Below are positions 29,086-39,806 of a stretch of 61,628 bases of DNA, in pieces (positions within the stretch are counted from its first letter, which is position 1; each line of letters begins with the position of its first letter). The notes under the pieces are model-generated. The model was not told the DNA's origin. It searched no databases and saw only the letters and a program-made list of their open reading frames with translations. The position numbers and the translations under genes were made by a program. Location of the stretch: the NCBI RefSeq assembly GCF_000471645.3, contig NZ_AWGA01000057.1, forward strand, positions 1 through 61,628, read 5' to 3'. This stretch comes from Candidatus Schmidhempelia bombi str. Bimp (GTDB lineage: Bacteria > Pseudomonadota > Gammaproteobacteria > Enterobacterales > Orbaceae).

Positions 29086-31014
29086 ATGCCAGTTATTACT
29101 CTTCCTGATGGAAGTCAACGTCATTTTGATAAACCAGTTACTGTTTTAGAAGTTGCTCAAAGCATTGGCACTGGGCTTGCTAAAGCATGTATTGCTGGAC
29201 GTGTAAACGGTGAGCGTAAAGATGCTTGCGATATGATCGAAACCGATGCAACCGTTGCCATTATTACTGCGAAAGATGAAGATGGTCTAGAAATTATTAG
29301 ACATTCTTGTGCACATTTGCTCGGTCATGCTATTAAGCAACTGTGGCCAAATACCAAAATGGCAATCGGCCCAACCATCGATAATGGTTTTTATTATGAT
29401 GTTGATTTAGATCATTCTCTTACGCAGGACGATTTAGAATTACTTGAAAAACAGATGTTAACGCTAGCCAAAACCAATTATGATGTCATCAAAAAGGTAG
29501 GCAGTTGGCAAACAGCACGCGACGTATTTACGGAACGTCATGAGAGCTATAAAATCGCGATTTTAGATGAGAATATTGCCCAAGATGCACAGCCAGCACT
29601 TTATTATCATCAGGAATATATCGATATGTGCCGTGGTCCGCATGTTCCTAATATGCGCTTTTGTCATCACTTTAAGCTACAAAAAGTGGCGGGTGCTTAT
29701 TGGCGTGGTGATAGTAAAAATAAGATGTTACAACGTATTTATGGTACGGCTTGGGCAGACAAAAAACAGTTAGATGCTTATTTATTACGTTTAGAAGAAG
29801 CAGCAAAACGCGATCATCGCCGTATTGGTAAACAACTTGACCTTTATCATATGCAAGAAGAAGCGCCTGGTATGGTATTCTGGCATAATGATGGGTGGAC
29901 CATTTTCCGTGAGTTAGAAGCGTTTGTTCGTAGTAAATTAAACGAATACCGTTATCAAGAAGTGAAAGGTCCATTTATGATGGATCGGGTATTATGGGAA
30001 AAAACGGGTCATTGGCAAAATTATAAAGATCTGATGTTTACCACCTCTTCTGAGAATCGCGAATATTGTATTAAACCAATGAACTGTCCAGGACATGTAC
30101 AAATTTTTAATCAAGGTTTAAAATCTTATCGCGATTTACCACTGCGTATGGCTGAATTTGGTAGTTGCCATCGTAATGAACCGTCAGGCTCATTACATGG
30201 ATTGATGCGCGTGCGTGGTTTTACTCAGGATGATGCACATATTTTCTGTACTGAGTCACAAATTCGTAGTGAAGTAAACAATTGTATTAAAATGGTCTAC
30301 GACATATATAGTACTTTTGGTTTTGAAAATATTTCAGTAAAATTGTCTACGCGCCCAGAAAAACGTATTGGACGCGATGAAATATGGGATATGGCTGAAA
30401 AAGATTTAGCTGAATGTTTAACGGAAAACGGAATTGATTTCCAATATTTACCGGGTGAGGGTGCTTTTTATGGACCTAAAATTGAATTTACACTACATGA
30501 TAGCTTAGATCGGGCTTGGCAGTGTGGCACGGTACAGTTAGACTTTATGCTACCAGAACGTTTAGATGCAACCTACGTAGGCGAAAACAATGAGCGTCAT
30601 ACGCCAGTGATGATTCACCGTGCTATATTAGGTTCGTTAGAGCGTTTCATCGGTATTTTGACGGAGGAGTGCGCCGGCTTCTTCCCGACGTGGTTGGCAC
30701 CACAACAGGTGGTCGTGATGAATATTACGGATAATCAAGCTGATTATGTATTACAACTAACCCAAAAGTTACAAGATATGGGAATTCGTGCACGAGCAGA
30801 TCTACGAAATGAAAAAGTTGGATTTAAAATTCGTGAACATACCTTAAAACGTGTACCATATATGTTTGTTTGTGGTGATAAAGAAGTTGAAGCAGGAAAA
30901 GTATCAGTGAGAACCCGTCGAGGTAAAGATCTTGGTAGCTTTTATGTCGATGATGTTATAGACTTACTACAGCAAGAAATTCGTACTCGTCGATTAAATC
31001 AATTGGAGGAATAG
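29086..31014 (+). CDS. thrS: Threonyl-tRNA synthetase ThrS
   Basis: Class II aminoacyl-tRNA synthetase charging tRNA-Thr. The 642 residues (E. coli: 642) run through the TGS domain (1-60), the editing domain with the [10 protein letters not shown] motif, the catalytic core ([53 protein letters not shown]) with zinc ligands, and the anticodon-binding domain. It begins the thrS-infC-rpmI-rplT-pheM-pheS-pheT-ihfA order, identical to E. coli. infC starts only three bases after its stop. Autoregulation through the leader hairpin is likely. Confidence 0.98.
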   Translation: MPVITLPDGSQRHFDKPVTVLEVAQSIGTGLAKACIAGRVNGERKDACDMIETDATVAIITAKDEDGLEIIRHSCAHLLGHAIKQLWPNTKMAIGPTIDNGFYYDVDLDHSLTQDDLELLEKQMLTLAKTNYDVIKKVGSWQTARDVFTERHESYKIAILDENIAQDAQPALYYHQEYIDMCRGPHVPNMRFCHHFKLQKVAGAYWRGDSKNKMLQRIYGTAWADKKQLDAYLLRLEEAAKRDHRRIGKQLDLYHMQEEAPGMVFWHNDGWTIFRELEAFVRSKLNEYRYQEVKGPFMMDRVLWEKTGHWQNYKDLMFTTSSENREYCIKPMNCPGHVQIFNQGLKSYRDLPLRMAEFGSCHRNEPSGSLHGLMRVRGFTQDDAHIFCTESQIRSEVNNCIKMVYDIYSTFGFENISVKLSTRPEKRIGRDEIWDMAEKDLAECLTENGIDFQYLPGEGAFYGPKIEFTLHDSLDRAWQCGTVQLDFMLPERLDATYVGENNERHTPVMIHRAILGSLERFIGILTEECAGFFPTWLAPQQVVVMNITDNQADYVLQLTQKLQDMGIRARADLRNEKVGFKIREHTLKRVPYMFVCGDKEVEAGKVSVRTRRGKDLGSFYVDDVIDLLQQEIRTRRLNQLEE

Positions 31015-31017
31015 AGT

Positions 31018-31557
31018 ATTAAAGCTGGAAAACGTATACAGACAACGCGTGTACATAAAATCAATGATGAGATTACGGCGCGTGAAGTAAGACTAACAGG
31101 TGTTGATGGTGAACAACTAGGCATTGTTAGTTTAAATGAAGCTCTTAGGCAAGCTGAAGATGCTAATTTAGATTTAGTAGAAATTAGCCCAAACGCGGAG
31201 CCGCCAGTGTGTCGCATTATGGATTATGGTAAATTCCTCTATGAAAAGAGTAAAGCGACCAAAGAGCAGAAGAAAAAACAAAAGATTGTTCAGGTTAAGG
31301 AAATTAAGTTCCGACCTGGTACAGACGAAGGTGATTATCAGGTAAAACTACGCAGCCTGATTCGCTTTCTTGAAGATGGCGATAAAGCCAAAGTTACGCT
31401 ACGTTTCCGTGGACGTGAAATGGCACATCAGCAGATAGGTATGGAAATGCTTGAACGCATTAAACAAGATTTATCTGAATTAGCTGTTGTTGAATCTTAT
31501 CCAACTAAGATTGAAGGGCGACAGATGATTATGGTGTTAGCGCCTAAGAAGAAATAA
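31018..31557 (+). CDS. infC: Translation initiation factor IF-3 (AUU start)
   Basis: Binds the 30S subunit, prevents premature 50S joining and checks start-codon choice. The gene begins with the rare codon ATT at 31018 (ATT AAA GCT GGA AAA CGT), the same unusual start as in E. coli, where IF-3 rejects it and so represses its own synthesis. An ATG search alone gives only the C-terminal 116 residues from 31207. The full product is 179 residues with the N domain ([24 protein letters not shown]), the lysine-rich linker and the C domain ([24 protein letters not shown]). A GGAGG ribosome site sits inside the thrS end. Confidence 0.97.
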   Translation: MKAGKRIQTTRVHKINDEITAREVRLTGVDGEQLGIVSLNEALRQAEDANLDLVEISPNAEPPVCRIMDYGKFLYEKSKATKEQKKKQKIVQVKEIKFRPGTDEGDYQVKLRSLIRFLEDGDKAKVTLRFRGREMAHQQIGMEMLERIKQDLSELAVVESYPTKIEGRQMIMVLAPKKK

Positions 31558-31639
31558 TTGGTTTGCAAGCTTATTGTCATAATTGATGATAACACCATTT
31601 ATTTTATGTTATTAACAATGCGAAGTGGAAATTTTTATT

Positions 31640-31837
31640 ATGCCAAAAATTAAAACTGTACGTGGCGCAGCAAAGCGCTTTAAAAAAACAGCTTCAGGTG
31701 GTTTTAAACACAAGCAAGCTAATAAAAGTCATATCTTAACGAAAAAATCGACTAAACGTAAACGTCACTTACGTGGATTAACCACCGTATCTCAAGGTGA
31801 TTTAGGTTTAGTTAAAGCGTGTGTTCCATACGCTTAA
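31640..31837 (+). CDS. rpmI: Ribosomal protein L35
   Basis: Small basic large-subunit protein. From ATG 31640 ([17 protein letters not shown]) it has 65 residues, the family length; an in-frame ATG 15 bases earlier would add non-conserved residues. Conserved [23 protein letters not shown] is present. It lies between infC (82-base gap) and rplT. In E. coli L20 represses rpmI-rplT by binding the rpmI translation start region; the same RNA region exists here, but I did not resolve the pseudoknot. Confidence 0.97.
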   Translation: MPKIKTVRGAAKRFKKTASGGFKHKQANKSHILTKKSTKRKRHLRGLTTVSQGDLGLVKACVPYA

Positions 31838-31886
31838 GGTTTAATTGTTCATTATTTAATGAATATCAATAAAGAAGAGGATATGA

Positions 31887-32243
<357 letters not shown>

Positions 32244-32253
32244 TATTTTTAGT

Positions 32254-32275
32254 AAAGGCTGATTATTCAGCCTTT
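32254..32275 (+). terminator. Terminator after rplT
   Basis: AAAGGCTGA (32254-32262), loop TTAT, TCAGCCTTT (32267-32275) followed by ATTATT. Nine-base perfect stem with a T-rich end. Confidence 0.8.
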
Positions 32276-32326
32276 ATTATCGCCAATTAACTTAGTACAA
32301 TTCATTTACTTAAATAGGTAATAATA

Positions 32327-32371
32327 ATGACTACAGTGATTTTCCGTTTCTTTTTTAGCTTTGGAGTTTAA
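32327..32371 (+). CDS. pheM: pheST leader peptide PheM
   Basis: Fourteen-codon ORF encoding MTTVIFRFFFSFGV, with five phenylalanines, the counterpart of E. coli PheM ([14 protein letters not shown]). It is read as a phenylalanine supply sensor: stalling at Phe codons favours the antiterminator and expression of pheST. It lies between the rplT terminator and the attenuator hairpin. Confidence 0.93.
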   Translation: MTTVIFRFFFSFGV

Positions 32372-32436
32372 TTCATTTGAGGCGAAATGAAGAAACGGAA
32401 AATAATTGATCGGGCCTCATTTAGAGGCCTTTTTTA
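32341..32436 (+). promoter_or_regulatory. pheST transcription attenuator
   Basis: The pause stem pairs TTTCCGTTTCTT (32341-32352, inside the pheM Phe codons) with AAGAAACGGAAA (32390-32401), 12 perfect bases. The terminator is GGCCTC-ATTTA-GAGGCC (32413-32429) followed by six T. The alternative antiterminator pairs TGAGGC (32378-32383) with GCCTCA (32414-32419), which is mutually exclusive with the terminator. Together with pheM this is a complete classical attenuator. Confidence 0.92.
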
Positions 32437-32464
32437 TGTCAGATAATTTTATGTCGGATAATAA

Positions 32465-33463
<999 letters not shown>

Positions 33464-33480
33464 GTCAGGAGAAACCTAAC

Positions 33481-35868
33481 ATGAAATTTAGTGAAAGTTG
33501 GCTACGTGAATGGGTTAATCCTAATATTAGTAGCGAAATGCTGTCCGATCAATTAACTATGGCAGGACTTGAAGTTGAAGGGATAGAGCCAGTAGCAGGT
33601 CATTTTACCGGCGTTGTCGTTGGACGTGTTATGGAATGTAAACAACATCCTAATGCGGATAAATTACGTATTACTAAAGTTGACATTGGGCAACCAGAAT
33701 TATTGAATATTGTTTGTGGTGCCCCAAATTGTCGTCAAGGTTTAGTTGTAGCTTGTGCCACGATTGGCGCAGTATTACCAGGTGATTTTAAAATCAAACC
33801 AGCAAAATTACGTGGTGAGCCATCAGAAGGCATGCTATGTTCCTATTCAGAATTGGGTATAGCTGACGATCAAAATGGTATAATCGAACTTCCAGCCGAT
33901 GCGCCGTTAGGTATGGATATCCGCCACTATTTGCAATTAGATGATAATATGATTGAAATTAGTGTCACGCCAAATCGCGCTGATTGTTTTGGTATTATAG
34001 GTGTGGCTAGAGATATCGCAACCATTAATCAATTAAAATTGGCCGAACCAAACAGTTCTAAAGCCGCAGTTACGATTGATGACACGATAAAAGTTAATAT
34101 TGAAGCACCGAAAGCTGCGCCAAGATATTTGGCACGTATAGTGAAAGGTATCAATGTTAATGCAGCGACGCCATTATGGATGAAAGAAAAATTGCGTCGT
34201 AGTGGTATTCGTTCTGTTGATGCTGTGGTTGATATTACTAACTATGTGTTGATGGAGTTAGGCCATCCAATGCATGCATTTGATCTCCAAAAAATTGATG
34301 GTGCTATTACCGTACGTTATGCAAAACCTCAAGAAAAGTTAGTTTTATTAGATGGCAATGAAATTAATATAAAGACCGATACCTTAGTTATTGCAGACGA
34401 TAACCAACCATTAGCTTTGGCAGGTATTTTTGGTGGTAACTATTCGGGGGTTTCTGAGCAGACACAAGATGTGTTACTTGAAGCTGCCTTTTTTTCACCA
34501 TTAGCGATTGTTGGTAAAGCACGTGAATATGGTTTGCATACCGATGCGTCACATCGTTATGAACGTGGTGTTGATCCAACATTACAGTACCAAGCTATGG
34601 AACGAGCAACAACGTTATTATTGGCTATTTGTGGTGGTGAAGCTGGTCCTATTATTGATGTAACCCACGATGAGCAACTACCAAAGCCATCTGCTGTGAA
34701 TCTACGCCTTGAAAAAGTTAATACCATTATTGGTTATCAAATAGATCCTGAGCGTATTATTGCCATTTTAACTGGCTTAGGTTGTCAGGTTGTTAAACAG
34801 GATCAATGGCTAGAAGTCCATACACCTAGCTGGCGCTTTGACTTGCAAATCGAAGAAGATTTGATTGAAGAAATTGCGCGTATTTATGGTTACAATAATA
34901 TTCCTAATTCGTTGATGAATATTGAATTAGCATTAACCGCACAGCCAGAACAGCATTTACCCTTAATTCGTGCTAAACAGCTACTGGTAGACAGAGGTTA
35001 TCAAGAAGCGATTACTTATAGTTTTGTCGATCCGAAAAAACAACAATTATTACATCCACAACAAGCCTCGTTAACCTTACCTAATCCTATTTCAAGTGAA
35101 ATGTCGACAATGCGACTTTCATTATGGACAGGTTTATTAGATGCTGTGGTTTATAACCAAAATCGTCAGCAAACACGCATTCGCTTATTTGAATCTGGTC
35201 TACGTTTTGTTCCTGATGAAAGTAGTGAGTTTGGTATACGTCAAGAAACGGTGTTATCAGGTGTTATTACGGGTAATGTGAATGAAGATCATTGGGATTT
35301 ACCAAAGCAGCCAGTTAATTTTTACGATTTAAAAGGTGATGTTGAAGCGATTTTAGCATTAACGGGTAAATCACATGATATCGTGTTCCAAGTTTGTGAG
35401 CATTCCGCTCTTCATCCAGGGCAGAGTGCAGCCATCTATTTGAGGGATGAATTGGTTGGATTTATTGGTACTTTACATCCACAATTAGAAAAATCGTTAG
35501 AATTAAAAGGTAAAGCGATTCTTTTTGAACTTTATTGGGATAAACTTGCTAGTCGTAAAGTACCAGAATTTAGTGATATTTCACGATTCCCAGCGAATCG
35601 CCGTGATATTGCGATTATTGTTGATCGTTCGGTAAATGCAGCCGATATTTTATCTGAATGTAAACGTGTTGGCGGTGAAAATTTAGTCGGTGTTAACTTG
35701 TTTGATGTATATCAAGGTGATAATATAGCCCAAGATAAAAAAAGCTTAGCTATCAGTTTGATATTGCAAGATAATTCTCGTACACTTGAAGAGACTGATA
35801 TTGCAAAGATTATTGACAAATGTATTGCTGCATTGCATCATCGTTTTGATGCCTTACTAAGAGAATAA
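33481..35868 (+). CDS. pheT: Phenylalanyl-tRNA synthetase beta subunit
   Basis: Editing and tRNA-binding subunit of PheRS. The 795 residues (E. coli: 795) begin with [14 protein letters not shown] and carry the EMAP/OB-fold tRNA-binding domain (about 39-150), the B3/B4 editing domain (YLARIVKGI...; [16 protein letters not shown]), B5, a catalytic-like core, and the C-terminal anticodon-binding FDX-ACB domain ([14 protein letters not shown]). It is followed five bases later by ihfA. Confidence 0.98.
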   Translation: MKFSESWLREWVNPNISSEMLSDQLTMAGLEVEGIEPVAGHFTGVVVGRVMECKQHPNADKLRITKVDIGQPELLNIVCGAPNCRQGLVVACATIGAVLPGDFKIKPAKLRGEPSEGMLCSYSELGIADDQNGIIELPADAPLGMDIRHYLQLDDNMIEISVTPNRADCFGIIGVARDIATINQLKLAEPNSSKAAVTIDDTIKVNIEAPKAAPRYLARIVKGINVNAATPLWMKEKLRRSGIRSVDAVVDITNYVLMELGHPMHAFDLQKIDGAITVRYAKPQEKLVLLDGNEINIKTDTLVIADDNQPLALAGIFGGNYSGVSEQTQDVLLEAAFFSPLAIVGKAREYGLHTDASHRYERGVDPTLQYQAMERATTLLLAICGGEAGPIIDVTHDEQLPKPSAVNLRLEKVNTIIGYQIDPERIIAILTGLGCQVVKQDQWLEVHTPSWRFDLQIEEDLIEEIARIYGYNNIPNSLMNIELALTAQPEQHLPLIRAKQLLVDRGYQEAITYSFVDPKKQQLLHPQQASLTLPNPISSEMSTMRLSLWTGLLDAVVYNQNRQQTRIRLFESGLRFVPDESSEFGIRQETVLSGVITGNVNEDHWDLPKQPVNFYDLKGDVEAILALTGKSHDIVFQVCEHSALHPGQSAAIYLRDELVGFIGTLHPQLEKSLELKGKAILFELYWDKLASRKVPEFSDISRFPANRRDIAIIVDRSVNAADILSECKRVGGENLVGVNLFDVYQGDNIAQDKKSLAISLILQDNSRTLEETDIAKIIDKCIAALHHRFDALLRE

Positions 35869-35873
35869 TAATT

Positions 35874-36173
35874 ATGACATTAACTAAAGCTGATATTGCG
35901 GAGAGTTTGACTAATAAACTCGAAATCGATAAACAAGAAGCTAAAATTCTTGTAGAGCTATTTTTTGAAGAAATTAGAGTAGCGTTAGAGAATGGCGATT
36001 CGGTCAAACTATCTGGTTTTGGTAATTTTACTGTTCGAGATAAGAGTGCTCGTCCTGGTCGTAATCCAAAGACAGGAGAAAGTGTCTCTATTTGTGCTCG
36101 TCGCGTAGTAACATTCCGACCAGGAATTAAGTTTAGAGAACGAATTGAAAAATGTAGCGCTAAACTTAGCTAG
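35874..36173 (+). CDS. ihfA: Integration host factor alpha subunit
   Basis: Sequence-preferring DNA-bending protein acting as a heterodimer with IhfB in replication, transcription and recombination. The 99 residues (E. coli: 99) start [24 protein letters not shown], with the DNA-inserting arm proline in the GRNPKTGE region. It ends the thrS-to-ihfA block and overlaps the conserved E. coli order. Confidence 0.97.
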   Translation: MTLTKADIAESLTNKLEIDKQEAKILVELFFEEIRVALENGDSVKLSGFGNFTVRDKSARPGRNPKTGESVSICARRVVTFRPGIKFRERIEKCSAKLS

Positions 36174-36194
36174 GTTTTTCGTATAACACCGATG

Positions 36195-36226
36195 GAGAAT
36201 GCAAAATATTCCTATTTTGTGTTCTC
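36195..36226 (+). terminator. Hairpin after ihfA
   Basis: GAGAATGCAAAATA (36195-36208), loop TTCC, TATTTTGTGTTCTC (36213-36226): a 14-pair stem with two G-T wobbles. It starts 22 bases after the ihfA stop and ends 12 bases before the preQ1 aptamer, followed by TTACTTTTG. It may end the pheST-ihfA transcript, or be a leader structure of the queF mRNA. Confidence 0.6.
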
Positions 36227-36238
36227 TTACTTTTGATT

Positions 36239-36276
36239 CGTGGTTCGAGATCCTCCCACGCAAAAAAACTAAGGAA
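36239..36276 (+). promoter_or_regulatory. preQ1-I riboswitch
   Basis: P1 stem CGTGG (36239-36243) / CCACG (36256-36260) encloses a 12-base loop TTCGAGATCCTC, followed by CAAAAAAACTAAGGAA. It aligns without gaps to the Bacillus queC preQ1-I aptamer: GGTTCnAG in the 5' half, CCC before the tail, and the diagnostic A-rich AAAAAACTAAGG. The tail contains the queF ribosome site (AAGGAA, 36271-36276), so ligand binding should hide it and reduce translation of queF-queC-yhhQ. This is the smallest known type of natural aptamer. Confidence 0.93.
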
Positions 36277-36280
36277 ACAA

Positions 36281-36766
36281 ATGAACATTAATAACTCATC
36301 GATCACTTTATTAGGTGATCAAGCTGTGGCTTACCCAACAGATTATTCCCCTTCTATTCTAGAAACTTTTGATAATAAACATCCGGATAATGATTATTTC
36401 GTTAAGTTTAATTGCCCTGAGTTTACTAGCCTCTGTCCAATTACGGGTCAACCTGACTTTGCTTGCATTTATATCTCTTATGTACCTGATATAAAAATGG
36501 TTGAAAGCAAATCGTTGAAACTGTATCTATTTAGTTTTCGTAATCATGGTGATTTCCATGAAGATTGTATTAATACTATTATGAAAGACTTAATCAAACT
36601 CTTATCACCAAAATATATTGAAGTTTGGGGCAAATTTACCCCACGTGGTGGCATATCCATTGATCCTTATGTCAATTATGGTAAACCCGACACGCCGTGG
36701 CAACAGATTGCCTTTAATCGACTCGCCAATCATGATCTTTATCCCGAAAAAATTGATAATCGTTAG
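36281..36766 (+). CDS. queF: preQ0 reductase QueF, short (type I) form
   Basis: NADPH-dependent reduction of 7-cyano-7-deazaguanine (preQ0) to preQ1 in queuosine synthesis. From ATG 36281 (ribosome site AAGGAA inside the preQ1 aptamer) the product is 161 residues. The thioimide-forming Cys52 is in [11 protein letters not shown] with Asp59, and the [11 protein letters not shown] and FHEDC motifs are present. This is the single-domain form known from Bacillus, not the two-domain 282-residue form of E. coli. An upstream ATG (36233) would begin within the riboswitch and is rejected. queC follows after 15 bases. Confidence 0.93.
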   Translation: MNINNSSITLLGDQAVAYPTDYSPSILETFDNKHPDNDYFVKFNCPEFTSLCPITGQPDFACIYISYVPDIKMVESKSLKLYLFSFRNHGDFHEDCINTIMKDLIKLLSPKYIEVWGKFTPRGGISIDPYVNYGKPDTPWQQIAFNRLANHDLYPEKIDNR

Positions 36767-36781
36767 TTTAGGAAAAAGAAC

Positions 36782-37447
36782 ATGCAGAAAAACAAAGCAT
36801 TAGTCATCTTTTCAGGTGGACAGGACTCAACAACTTGTTTATTACAAGCTATCGCTACGTATGGGGTCGAGCACGTTCAGGCTATTACCTTCGCTTATGG
36901 TCAACGACATGCAATTGAACTAGAAAAAGCCGCATTTATCGCTAAAGATCTTGGCATCAAACAGACGGTTATTGATACAACTGTATTACAACAAACGACG
37001 CATAACGCCTTAATGGATACGACATTAACTGTCCAAGCGGCTGGAGATAAACAATATCCAAATACGTTTGTTGATGGGCGTAACGCCTTATTTTTATTGC
37101 TTGCCGCTTGTCATGCGAAACAACAAGGAATTCACGATATTATTACGGGGGTCTGTGAAACGGACTTTAGTGGTTATCCTGATTGTCGTGATGTTTTTAT
37201 CAAATCAATGAATGTCACGCTAAATCTTGCTATGGATTATTCATTTAATATCATTACGCCACTCATGTATTTAACTAAAGCCGAAACGTGGAAGCTTGCG
37301 GATGAATTAGGCTACTTAGACTACATTCAGCAACATACACACACTTGTTATAATGGTGTAGCAGGTGGGTGTCGGCATTGTCCAAGTTGCCAGTTACGTG
37401 AAAAAGGGTTACAGCAATATTTAGCGGAACAAGCAAAAAAAAGATAA
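36782..37447 (+). CDS. queC: 7-cyano-7-deazaguanine synthase QueC
   Basis: ATP-dependent conversion of 7-carboxy-7-deazaguanine to preQ0. The 221-residue product has the PP-loop [13 protein letters not shown] (10-22), [11 protein letters not shown] and the zinc-binding cysteine cluster [15 protein letters not shown] near the C terminus. Length is the family norm (about 231). It is directly downstream of queF, which uses its product, and presumably under the same preQ1 riboswitch. queD and queE are not in the window. Confidence 0.96.
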   Translation: MQKNKALVIFSGGQDSTTCLLQAIATYGVEHVQAITFAYGQRHAIELEKAAFIAKDLGIKQTVIDTTVLQQTTHNALMDTTLTVQAAGDKQYPNTFVDGRNALFLLLAACHAKQQGIHDIITGVCETDFSGYPDCRDVFIKSMNVTLNLAMDYSFNIITPLMYLTKAETWKLADELGYLDYIQQHTHTCYNGVAGGCRHCPSCQLREKGLQQYLAEQAKKR

Positions 37448-37506
37448 TAAAATTTATATATTCTATAATTAATTGATTTGATTATAAAAATAATCAACAG
37501 TGTAGA

Positions 37507-37561
37507 CAGGCTTTATCAATCAATATATTTCACTTGTTGTGATTATGATGATAAATGCCTG
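37507..37561 (+). other. Long-range hairpin in yhhQ leader
   Basis: CAGGCTTTATCA (37507-37518) pairs with TGATAAA-T-GCCTG (37549-37561): 12 pairs with one bulged base and a 30-base loop, in the 170-base queC-yhhQ gap. It does not match preQ1-I, II or III patterns known to me. It could be a terminator-like or regulatory leader for yhhQ. Confidence 0.5.
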
Positions 37562-37617
37562 CCATTCATCTTGATTTACATCATCATTAGGCTAACTAAC
37601 TTTAAAAGTTGATAAAT

Positions 37618-38259
37618 ATGTACAATTTTACTTCAGCACAACGGACTCATGCCTTATATCGTCTTGCTTTATTTCATATTTTAATTATTATTTCTAGTAA
37701 TTATTTGGTACAAATTCCATTTACTATTTTTGGCTTTAATACTACATGGGGAGCATTTACTTTTCCTTTTGTGATCCTAAGTACCGATTTAACTATACGT
37801 ATTTTTGGTGCAGGTTTAGCCCGTAAAATTATTTTTGTGGTTATGATGCCTGCATTAGTACTATCTTATTTGGTATCCGTACTGTTTCTTGATGGTAATT
37901 GGATGGGATGGGAATCCTTAAATTCGTTTAATCTTTTTGTTGGACGCATTGCCTTGGCGAGTTTTTCAGCTTATTTGGTTGGACAATTAATGGATATTTT
38001 AGTTTTTAATCGCTTACGTCAAAACCAATATTGGTGGGTAGCGCCTTCTGTTGCGGCTATTATTGGCAATCTTGTTGATACGTTGGTTTTTTTCAGTATT
38101 GCATTTTATCATAGCAATGATCCTTTTATGGCAGCGCATTGGACTGAAATCGCCATGATAGATTATAGCTTTAAAATTTTGATCTGCGGATTATTTTTTC
38201 TACCACTCTATGGCGTAATATTAAATCTTCTATTGAGAAAGCTTACTGAGCTTAAATAA
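37618..38259 (+). CDS. yhhQ: Queuosine precursor transporter YhhQ
   Basis: Inner-membrane VUT/ECF-like transporter that imports the queuosine precursors preQ0 and preQ1. The product has about six membrane segments and conserved stretches LFHILIIISSNYLVQIPFTIFGFNTTWGAFTFPFVILSTDLTIRIFGA and GNLVDTLVFFSIAF. I take the ATG at 37618 (MYNFTSAQR), which aligns with the E. coli start; a TTG at 37609 would add three residues. Ribosome site is weak. Placed after queF-queC, it completes a make-and-import preQ1 cassette. Confidence 0.93.
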   Translation: MYNFTSAQRTHALYRLALFHILIIISSNYLVQIPFTIFGFNTTWGAFTFPFVILSTDLTIRIFGAGLARKIIFVVMMPALVLSYLVSVLFLDGNWMGWESLNSFNLFVGRIALASFSAYLVGQLMDILVFNRLRQNQYWWVAPSVAAIIGNLVDTLVFFSIAFYHSNDPFMAAHWTEIAMIDYSFKILICGLFFLPLYGVILNLLLRKLTELK

Positions 38260-38273
38260 TTGAATGCGAACAA

Positions 38274-38309
38274 ATGAAAAAGGCATAGTGATAACTATGC
38301 CTTTTTCAT
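38274..38309. terminator. Bidirectional terminator, yhhQ / fis
   Basis: ATGAAAAAGGCATAG (38274-38288), loop TGATAA, CTATGCCTTTTTCAT (38295-38309): 15 perfect pairs with A/T tracts on both sides, between convergent genes. Confidence 0.9.
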
Positions 38310-38333
38310 ATCAATAACGTTGATAATGAATGT

Positions 38334-38630
38334 TTAGCTCATTCCGTATTGTTTTAATTTCTTACGCAATGTACCGCGGTTAATACCTAACATATTAGCA
38401 GCACGAGTTTGATTACCACGTGTGTATTGCATAACCATATCCAAGAATGGATGCTCAACCTCAGCTAAGACTAGTTCATAAAGATCGGTTGGATCTTGAC
38501 CATTTAATTGTGATAAATAGTTTCTTAAGGCTTGTTTTACTGAATCTCTTAATGGTTTTTGAGTAATTTGATCCTGTGAGTTTACAGTAGTGAATTTTAA
38601 AGCCTCTGCTGTAACGCGTGTTTCTGACAT
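38334..38630 (-). CDS. fis: Nucleoid protein Fis
   Basis: DNA-bending nucleoid protein and activator of rRNA/tRNA promoters. The 98 residues (E. coli: 98) end with the helix-turn-helix [24 protein letters not shown], and the N-terminal beta-hairpin activation region is present. It is the second gene of the dusB-fis operon, 22 bases after dusB, as in other enterics. Expression is likely growth-rate controlled from the GC-rich discriminator promoter before dusB. Confidence 0.98.
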   Translation of the reverse strand: MSETRVTAEALKFTTVNSQDQITQKPLRDSVKQALRNYLSQLNGQDPTDLYELVLAEVEHPFLDMVMQYTRGNQTRAANMLGINRGTLRKKLKQYGMS

Positions 38631-38652
38631 AATATGTTTAACTCTTTTATGT

Positions 38653-39633
38653 TTAATTTAATTTATTAAAAAATGCTTCTAATGCTATAAATTGTTCATC
38701 AGCGTGATCAATCGCATTAAATAAGCGCCTAAAATATTCGCCGTCTGTATAGCCTTTTAAATACCAGCTTATATGTTTGCGAGCGATTCTTAGTCCTTTA
38801 TATTCACCATATAAAGCATGTAACGCACCCACATGTTGCATGATTAACGGTGCTTTCTGCTTTAAGGTTTTTTGTTGCAACACGATCCCATGTTGCAAAT
38901 AATGTGCGATCTGCTCAAAAATCCATGGATTTCCATGTGCAGCTCTACCGATCATTAAGGCATCAGCACCCGTATAATCAAGTACCGCTTTCGCTTTTTG
39001 AGGGGAAGTTATATCTCCGTTTGCAATGACGGGGATATGAATATGTTCCTTAACCTGACGTATAGACTCATATTCTGCTTCTCCTCCAAATAAACAAGCT
39101 TTGGTACGACCGTGAATAGTTAAAGCGGCGATACCACAATCTTGAGCAATATTTGCTATATCCAGATAATTACGGTTCGCTTTATCCCATCCTGTGCGTA
39201 TTTTCAATGTGACAGGCACATTTACTGATTTAACAACAGCAGATAAAATTTTTTCCACTAATTTAGGATATTGTAATAGCGCCGAACCAGCTAACTTCTT
39301 ATTTACCTTTTTGGCAGGACATCCCATATTAATATCAATTAATTGGGCGCCATTAAGCTCATTAAGTTTTGCTGCTAATGCCATCTCTTGTGGATCGGAA
39401 CCCACAATTTGTACCGCACGAATATATTCTTCATCTTTGGATACCATCCTCAATGCTGATTTATCCGTATGCCAGATATCGGTATTCGCTAACAGCATTT
39501 CCGATACGGCCATTGCTGCTCCCATTTGACAACATAATGCTCGAAAGGGTCGATCACTAATACCAGCCATAGGCGCAGCAATAAGACGGTTTTTTAAAGT
39601 TACATTACCAATTTTGACATTACAGTCTGACAC
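38653..39633 (-). CDS. dusB: tRNA-dihydrouridine synthase B
   Basis: Flavoenzyme that reduces uridine in the D-loop of tRNAs. Motifs [38 protein letters not shown] (catalytic Cys), LTIHGRTK and ANGDI are present. I choose a GTG start at 39633 ([15 protein letters not shown]): AGAGGA lies 7 bases upstream, and it gives 326 residues, close to E. coli (321). The ATG start at 39669 would place the promoter-like GCGTAATATACGC palindrome inside the coding sequence and adds a non-conserved [12 protein letters not shown] tail. Confidence 0.93.
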   Translation of the reverse strand: MSDCNVKIGNVTLKNRLIAAPMAGISDRPFRALCCQMGAAMAVSEMLLANTDIWHTDKSALRMVSKDEEYIRAVQIVGSDPQEMALAAKLNELNGAQLIDINMGCPAKKVNKKLAGSALLQYPKLVEKILSAVVKSVNVPVTLKIRTGWDKANRNYLDIANIAQDCGIAALTIHGRTKACLFGGEAEYESIRQVKEHIHIPVIANGDITSPQKAKAVLDYTGADALMIGRAAHGNPWIFEQIAHYLQHGIVLQQKTLKQKAPLIMQHVGALHALYGEYKGLRIARKHISWYLKGYTDGEYFRRLFNAIDHADEQFIALEAFFNKLN

Positions 39634-39696
39634 GATAAATTCCTCTTTAGGGTCGCGTATATTACGCATTTTTTATTCCAGTTAAAAGAGGAATTT
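39634..39696 (-). promoter_or_regulatory. dusB-fis promoter region with GC-rich discriminator
   Basis: On the minus strand a TAATAT -10 lies within the palindrome GCGTAATATACGC (39655-39667) and is followed directly by the GC-rich ACGCGACCC. The motif resembles the E. coli dusB-fis promoter, whose GC-rich start region gives stringent and growth-rate control. The -35 is weak. Promoter identity is inferred from pattern and position. Confidence 0.5.
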
Positions 39697-39748
39697 ACAA
39701 AAAATGCTGTTAAATTTGAACAAAGTTAAGTTTAATAGCATTTTTTGT
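39697..39748 (-). terminator. Hairpin between prmA and dusB
   Basis: ACAAAAAATGCTGTTAAA (39697-39714) pairs with TTTAATAGCATTTTTTGT (39731-39748) over 18 positions with one G-T wobble and a 16-base loop. Transcribed leftwards it has a T6 tract in its descending arm, so it may terminate the yhdT-panF-prmA transcript just before the dusB promoter. Confidence 0.65.
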
Positions 39749-39806
39749 TAGTTTATTAAGCGATTTTTGGCTTAGATATATTGAAGTATTGTATTTTTTG
39801 AGTACA

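Noticed and set aside
36239-36262. GGTTCGAGATCC resembles a tRNA T-arm.
   Set aside because: No D-arm, anticodon arm or acceptor partner upstream; the stem plus A-rich CTAAGG tail fits preQ1-I far better.
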